Shown piece after piece: positions 61,018 through 64,000 of a stretch of 64,000 nucleotides of DNA. The first letter of the stretch is position 1; each line of letters begins with the position of its first letter. Made by a program: the position numbers and the translations under genes. The stretch lies in assembly GCA_023436065.1 (NCBI GenBank), contig JAEZKU010000024.1, forward strand, positions 437,213 through 501,212, written 5' to 3'. The notes under the pieces were generated by a model. That model searched no databases. It was not told the DNA's origin and worked only from the letters and a program-made list of their open reading frames with translations. Origin of the DNA: Bacillota bacterium. Its GTDB lineage: Bacteria > Bacillota > Clostridia > Lachnospirales > Lachnospiraceae.

Positions 61018-61509
61018 TTAGTAAGTTATTGTTTTATACCTTTTCGATTGCTCATGATTATATTCAATGTCCCATTCTCTAAAGTAACTTGGTTTCGGTT
61101 CTTCTCCTCCACTTTGAGATGAAAATATCTCAATATCATATTTTTTATCCTGTTGCCATAAATGAAGTATGATTTTTATTCTACTAAAACTATAATCATA
61201 TTTTTTTTTGTGATATTTAACTAATCCCTCCATAGTATCTTCTGAAGTCAAATATTTTCTGGTATATTCAAAAATGTTATCTATCTCTTCTGAATTAGGA
61301 ATTCTATTAATGTTATAGATTATATTAATTTGAACCGGCATAACTCTATCAATATTTACATCCTGTATAAAAGTATAATTATCAATTACTCCTTTTTTAA
61401 ATTCACTCCAACCGTTTATATTTGAGTTATTAGCTTTGATATACAATATTATTAATATTATAGCTATAACAAATATAATAGAAGATATGACAGCATATTT
61501 TTTTCTCAT
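61018..61509 (-). CDS. Single-pass membrane protein, candidate immunity protein of the main Rhs toxin
   Basis: 163 residues. Membrane helix at about 7-25 (YAVISSIIFVIAIILIILYI), then an extracytoplasmic-type domain with INIIYNINRIPNSEEIDNIF and YSFSRIKIILHLWQQDKKYD. No family recognised. Next gene after the Rhs toxin (260 bases) on the same strand and followed by its own terminator, so an immunity role is possible. An AGGTAAAAATG-type RBS precedes the ATG. Confidence 0.6.
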   Translation of the reverse strand: MRKKYAVISSIIFVIAIILIILYIKANNSNINGWSEFKKGVIDNYTFIQDVNIDRVMPVQINIIYNINRIPNSEEIDNIFEYTRKYLTSEDTMEGLVKYHKKKYDYSFSRIKIILHLWQQDKKYDIEIFSSQSGGEEPKPSYFREWDIEYNHEQSKRYKTITY

Positions 61510-61607
61510 TTTTACCTCCGCTAATATTTTTATATATCATTAAAGCATAATAGTTTCTATAAATCATGCCTATTATTATTTATCAAAGATTGTTTTTGTA
61601 AATTCTC

Positions 61608-61655
61608 ATTTGGAAGGCGTATCGAAGTTTTCACTTCTTTGATAGCCTTCCAAAT
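61608..61655. terminator. Hairpin between the Rhs gene and its neighbour
   Basis: ATTTGGAAGGC (61608-61618) pairs with GCCTTCCAAAT (61645-61655), with further inner pairing. No strong T-run follows on the minus strand; it could attenuate read-through into the downstream gene. Confidence 0.45.
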
Positions 61656-61768
61656 AGAATTTAGTAAATTATTAGATTAAATTTTGATGTCTGTTATTGC
61701 ATTTCGTAATATACTGACAATTGCAGAAACTTTAAATTACCGATATTCATTTATCCCTACATAACTAT

Positions 61769-63898
61769 TTATTTTGTAGTATAATATATAAGCTGCACCG
61801 GATAAAATGCTTCATTCCAATTCTGATTGTCATATATCTCGTTGAGACTAATTGTACCTCTTGAACCCCATGTAGATATTTCTAAAGTAACTTCACCTGT
61901 CGCTTTGTTTTCAATCATGCCAGTAATAACTACCCAATGCTTTTCTAATGTGGCATTTCTTACATCGGACGTAACTGGATCTGTGTATGTCATATGTACA
62001 GGATCAAAAACATCCAATAGTGCAACAGGACTGTTGTTTTCCAATCCTTCTTTTATAAAACTGGAAGTTGTATCAAACGTAGAGCGATTACTAAGGCATA
62101 TTTCAGCATTCAATTGCACACCTTTATCTTTGGCGTAGTTTAATACCCCCTCGTTAAAGTCATATACTGAAGTAGTCCCATAGGATGGTAATCCAACTTG
62201 TTTGTTTTTCTTATCACTTTTACTACTAAAATATGGCACTTCATTTGGCTTCACATATTGATATATCTCATCCATATATTCTTCATAGTCATCTTTCGTA
62301 AGATTATAATTGTATAAGCCACTGAGTCCTGAATTTGTAGTAGCAAGATATGCTAAAAGATTAGCAGCAGCTACAGGCCCACAACCACCAAATGTTTGCG
62401 TATATCTAGGATACCAATCTTGATTTCCGCCAAAATATGTATTACCGTCATCATCTTTAATTGGCAAAAAGTCTTCTTCTTTAAGTCTAGTGACGACTAT
62501 ATCATCTGAAGATTTTGGCGTTACAGATGGAGTTGTTTTTGGAGATTTGATTTCAGATGCTTTCTTCGCTGCATCTCTTTTTTCAACTTCTGCTTTTTCG
62601 GCTTCTTGATTCTGCAATTTTTTTAACAATTGAGTATTTTGCGCAGCAGTACCTGTATAATTTTTTATACCGAGGTCTTTCGCAATTTCTTTTCTTGCAG
62701 AGAAACTGCTATTTTCACCTTGGGATTTTAAGTAATCTACAATTGAACCAGCTGCATGGCCACTAGGATCGGCATATTTATTCGGGTTGTTGAGACAATA
62801 TGTATACAGATTCAAGCTCAACGGGTCATTTGCCTGACCTCTGTAGGTATCTTCAGTAATAAACCTAGCCGTTAAGCTATCATAATACCTAGCATTCAGA
62901 TAATACAATCCACTTTCTTCATCATACTGATATCCGGCATATCTGATAGGGTTGTCTGCTGTGCCAGTCTGACCCTTAATATTTCCGAAGGCATCATAAT
63001 CATAGCTGACTATATTACCTGATGGATCAAGTAGGGAGGTTACATCTCCATGGGCATTATAAAGGTAATAGTAGCTCTGAGTACTACCAGTATCTCCCTT
63101 GGCTGAGCGGTAGAGAAGGTTGGTACCATATACCTGGAAGGCTGTTTGATTGTTATTCTCGTCAGTTTCCAGCACAACTTTATCATACTCATATAAGTAT
63201 TTGGTGGTTTTACTGTTAGTCTTCTTCTCTACACGATAGCCCTGCGCGTTATATTTATAGGTAGTGGTCTTGTTAGCAGTTTTCAGTTTGGTGAGTCGGT
63301 TGTAATTATCATAGCTGTAGATCGCAAGAAGATCCGTGCCTGTTCCGCTTATTTCACCTTTATTAATGATCAAGTCAAATTCAGAAAGCATCTTCTGGGA
63401 CAATTCATTTGCGTCAATTGTATCGACCTTCCCGATCGATTTACTGATAAGATTACCGTTCTGATCATATAGAAATCTTGTATCGGTACCATCTGAGGCC
63501 ACCTTAGTAACAAGACGGTTACACTTATCATAGACATAAATTGCTGATGAGGTTGCTGCACTAACAATTATATCCTCCGATTTACGGTTACCTGCTGCAT
63601 CATAAGTATAACTTGTCTTCTTTCCCTCAGGTTCGGTAACTGTACTTAAGCGATTATCCTTATCGTAAGTATAAGTCGTAATTCCCTTACTATCCTTCTT
63701 GGTCAGCTGATTTCCTGCTGCATCATAGGTGTAACTATAGGACGATATAACAGTACCATTTCCCTTGGCATTGGTAAGCCCCGTAACACGGTTGACCTTA
63801 TCATAGGTATAGGTTTCGGTAGTACCGTCAGGATATTTGACACTTTTTCGATTACCATTGTTATAATATCCATAGGTTGAGTGAAAAAGTAAATTCAT
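61769..63898 (-). CDS. Rhs repeat protein with papain-like C-terminal toxin domain (N-terminally truncated)
   Basis: 709 residues. About 14 Rhs/YD repeats (for example YTYDAAGNQLTKKD, YAYDKCNRL-like units) fill residues 8-310. The conserved core end is YYLNARYYDSLTARFITED and SLNLYTYCLNNPNKYADPSGH. A Ser/Lys linker leads to a C39/papain-like tip (about 470-709) with C506 in FGGCGP, H654 in EKHWVVITG and a late WGSRG. The start MNLLFHSTYGYY has no RBS and lacks the usual N-terminal region, so the gene is cut off from its secretion part. Toxin activity is inferred. Confidence 0.8.
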   Translation of the reverse strand: MNLLFHSTYGYYNNGNRKSVKYPDGTTETYTYDKVNRVTGLTNAKGNGTVISSYSYTYDAAGNQLTKKDSKGITTYTYDKDNRLSTVTEPEGKKTSYTYDAAGNRKSEDIIVSAATSSAIYVYDKCNRLVTKVASDGTDTRFLYDQNGNLISKSIGKVDTIDANELSQKMLSEFDLIINKGEISGTGTDLLAIYSYDNYNRLTKLKTANKTTTYKYNAQGYRVEKKTNSKTTKYLYEYDKVVLETDENNNQTAFQVYGTNLLYRSAKGDTGSTQSYYYLYNAHGDVTSLLDPSGNIVSYDYDAFGNIKGQTGTADNPIRYAGYQYDEESGLYYLNARYYDSLTARFITEDTYRGQANDPLSLNLYTYCLNNPNKYADPSGHAAGSIVDYLKSQGENSSFSARKEIAKDLGIKNYTGTAAQNTQLLKKLQNQEAEKAEVEKRDAAKKASEIKSPKTTPSVTPKSSDDIVVTRLKEEDFLPIKDDDGNTYFGGNQDWYPRYTQTFGGCGPVAAANLLAYLATTNSGLSGLYNYNLTKDDYEEYMDEIYQYVKPNEVPYFSSKSDKKNKQVGLPSYGTTSVYDFNEGVLNYAKDKGVQLNAEICLSNRSTFDTTSSFIKEGLENNSPVALLDVFDPVHMTYTDPVTSDVRNATLEKHWVVITGMIENKATGEVTLEISTWGSRGTISLNEIYDNQNWNEAFYPVQLIYYTTK

Positions 63899-64000
63899 GA
63901 TTATTTGAAAGCTATGACTTTGCAGGACTAAAATCGCTCTTTATCAGTTTACGTGGTTCTAAAATAGCAGTATAATGCACTTATAGACGTCTGTTTCTAT

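Overview
The window reads as a chromosomal segment of a spore-forming, moderately AT-rich Firmicute, most likely a Lachnospiraceae / Clostridium cluster XIVa member. The signs are CotF-type coat proteins, the split PurH arrangement, DUF1836 and YerC proteins, frequent TTG/GTG starts with strong Shine-Dalgarno sequences, a cytoplasmic GH43 glycosidase and Rhs/IS110 accessory DNA. No rRNA, tRNA or CRISPR array was seen. Family assignments come from reading motifs by eye, not from database searches.

Layout. 1-4.5 kb: regulators (AraC, WYL, AraC-GyrI), an oxidoreductase and an acetyltransferase. 4.6-6.8 kb: a two-gene purine operon (AICAR transformylase and a PurO-type IMP cyclohydrolase) under a ZTP riboswitch with its own promoter and terminator. 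6.9-10.8 kb: an AgrA/AgrC-like two-component system followed by a DUF3887 lipoprotein and a secreted alpha/beta hydrolase. 11-24.9 kb: Nif3-like protein, EamA transporter facing a MocR regulator, HD hydrolase, ECF sigma/anti-sigma pair, BlaI/M56 pair with a duplicated operator, Na/Pi cotransporter, RelA/SpoT-domain protein, and RlmD preceded by a structured leader. 25-31 kb: homocysteine methyltransferase family protein and a PadR-controlled ABC-2 exporter. 32-37 kb: beta-phosphoglucomutase and a thiC-thiM-thiE-thiD operon under a TPP riboswitch. 37-38.5 kb: coat proteins and a lipoprotein.

38.5-45.6 kb is the most interesting chromosomal operon. It encodes an Asp/Glu-type racemase, a DltA-like adenylation enzyme, a carrier protein, an MBOAT acyltransferase and an SGNH-fold membrane protein, with a secreted transglutaminase-like protein upstream. 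The layout is that of a dlt operon with a dedicated racemase, so it probably activates an amino acid and transfers it to a cell-surface polymer. The adenylation pocket appears to differ from DltA.

45.8-54.8 kb returns to housekeeping genes (Mn-catalase, YerC, DUF1836, PcrA, GH43, a methyltransferase). From about 55 kb to the end the DNA is accessory: decayed mobile-element genes (primase-polymerase, zinc ribbon), a PBECR-like protein followed by a compact structured RNA, and an Rhs polymorphic-toxin locus. The Rhs locus has a main gene with a papain-like tip, a second orphan tip with a probable immunity gene, and an IS110 element between them whose transposase carries an in-frame amber codon.
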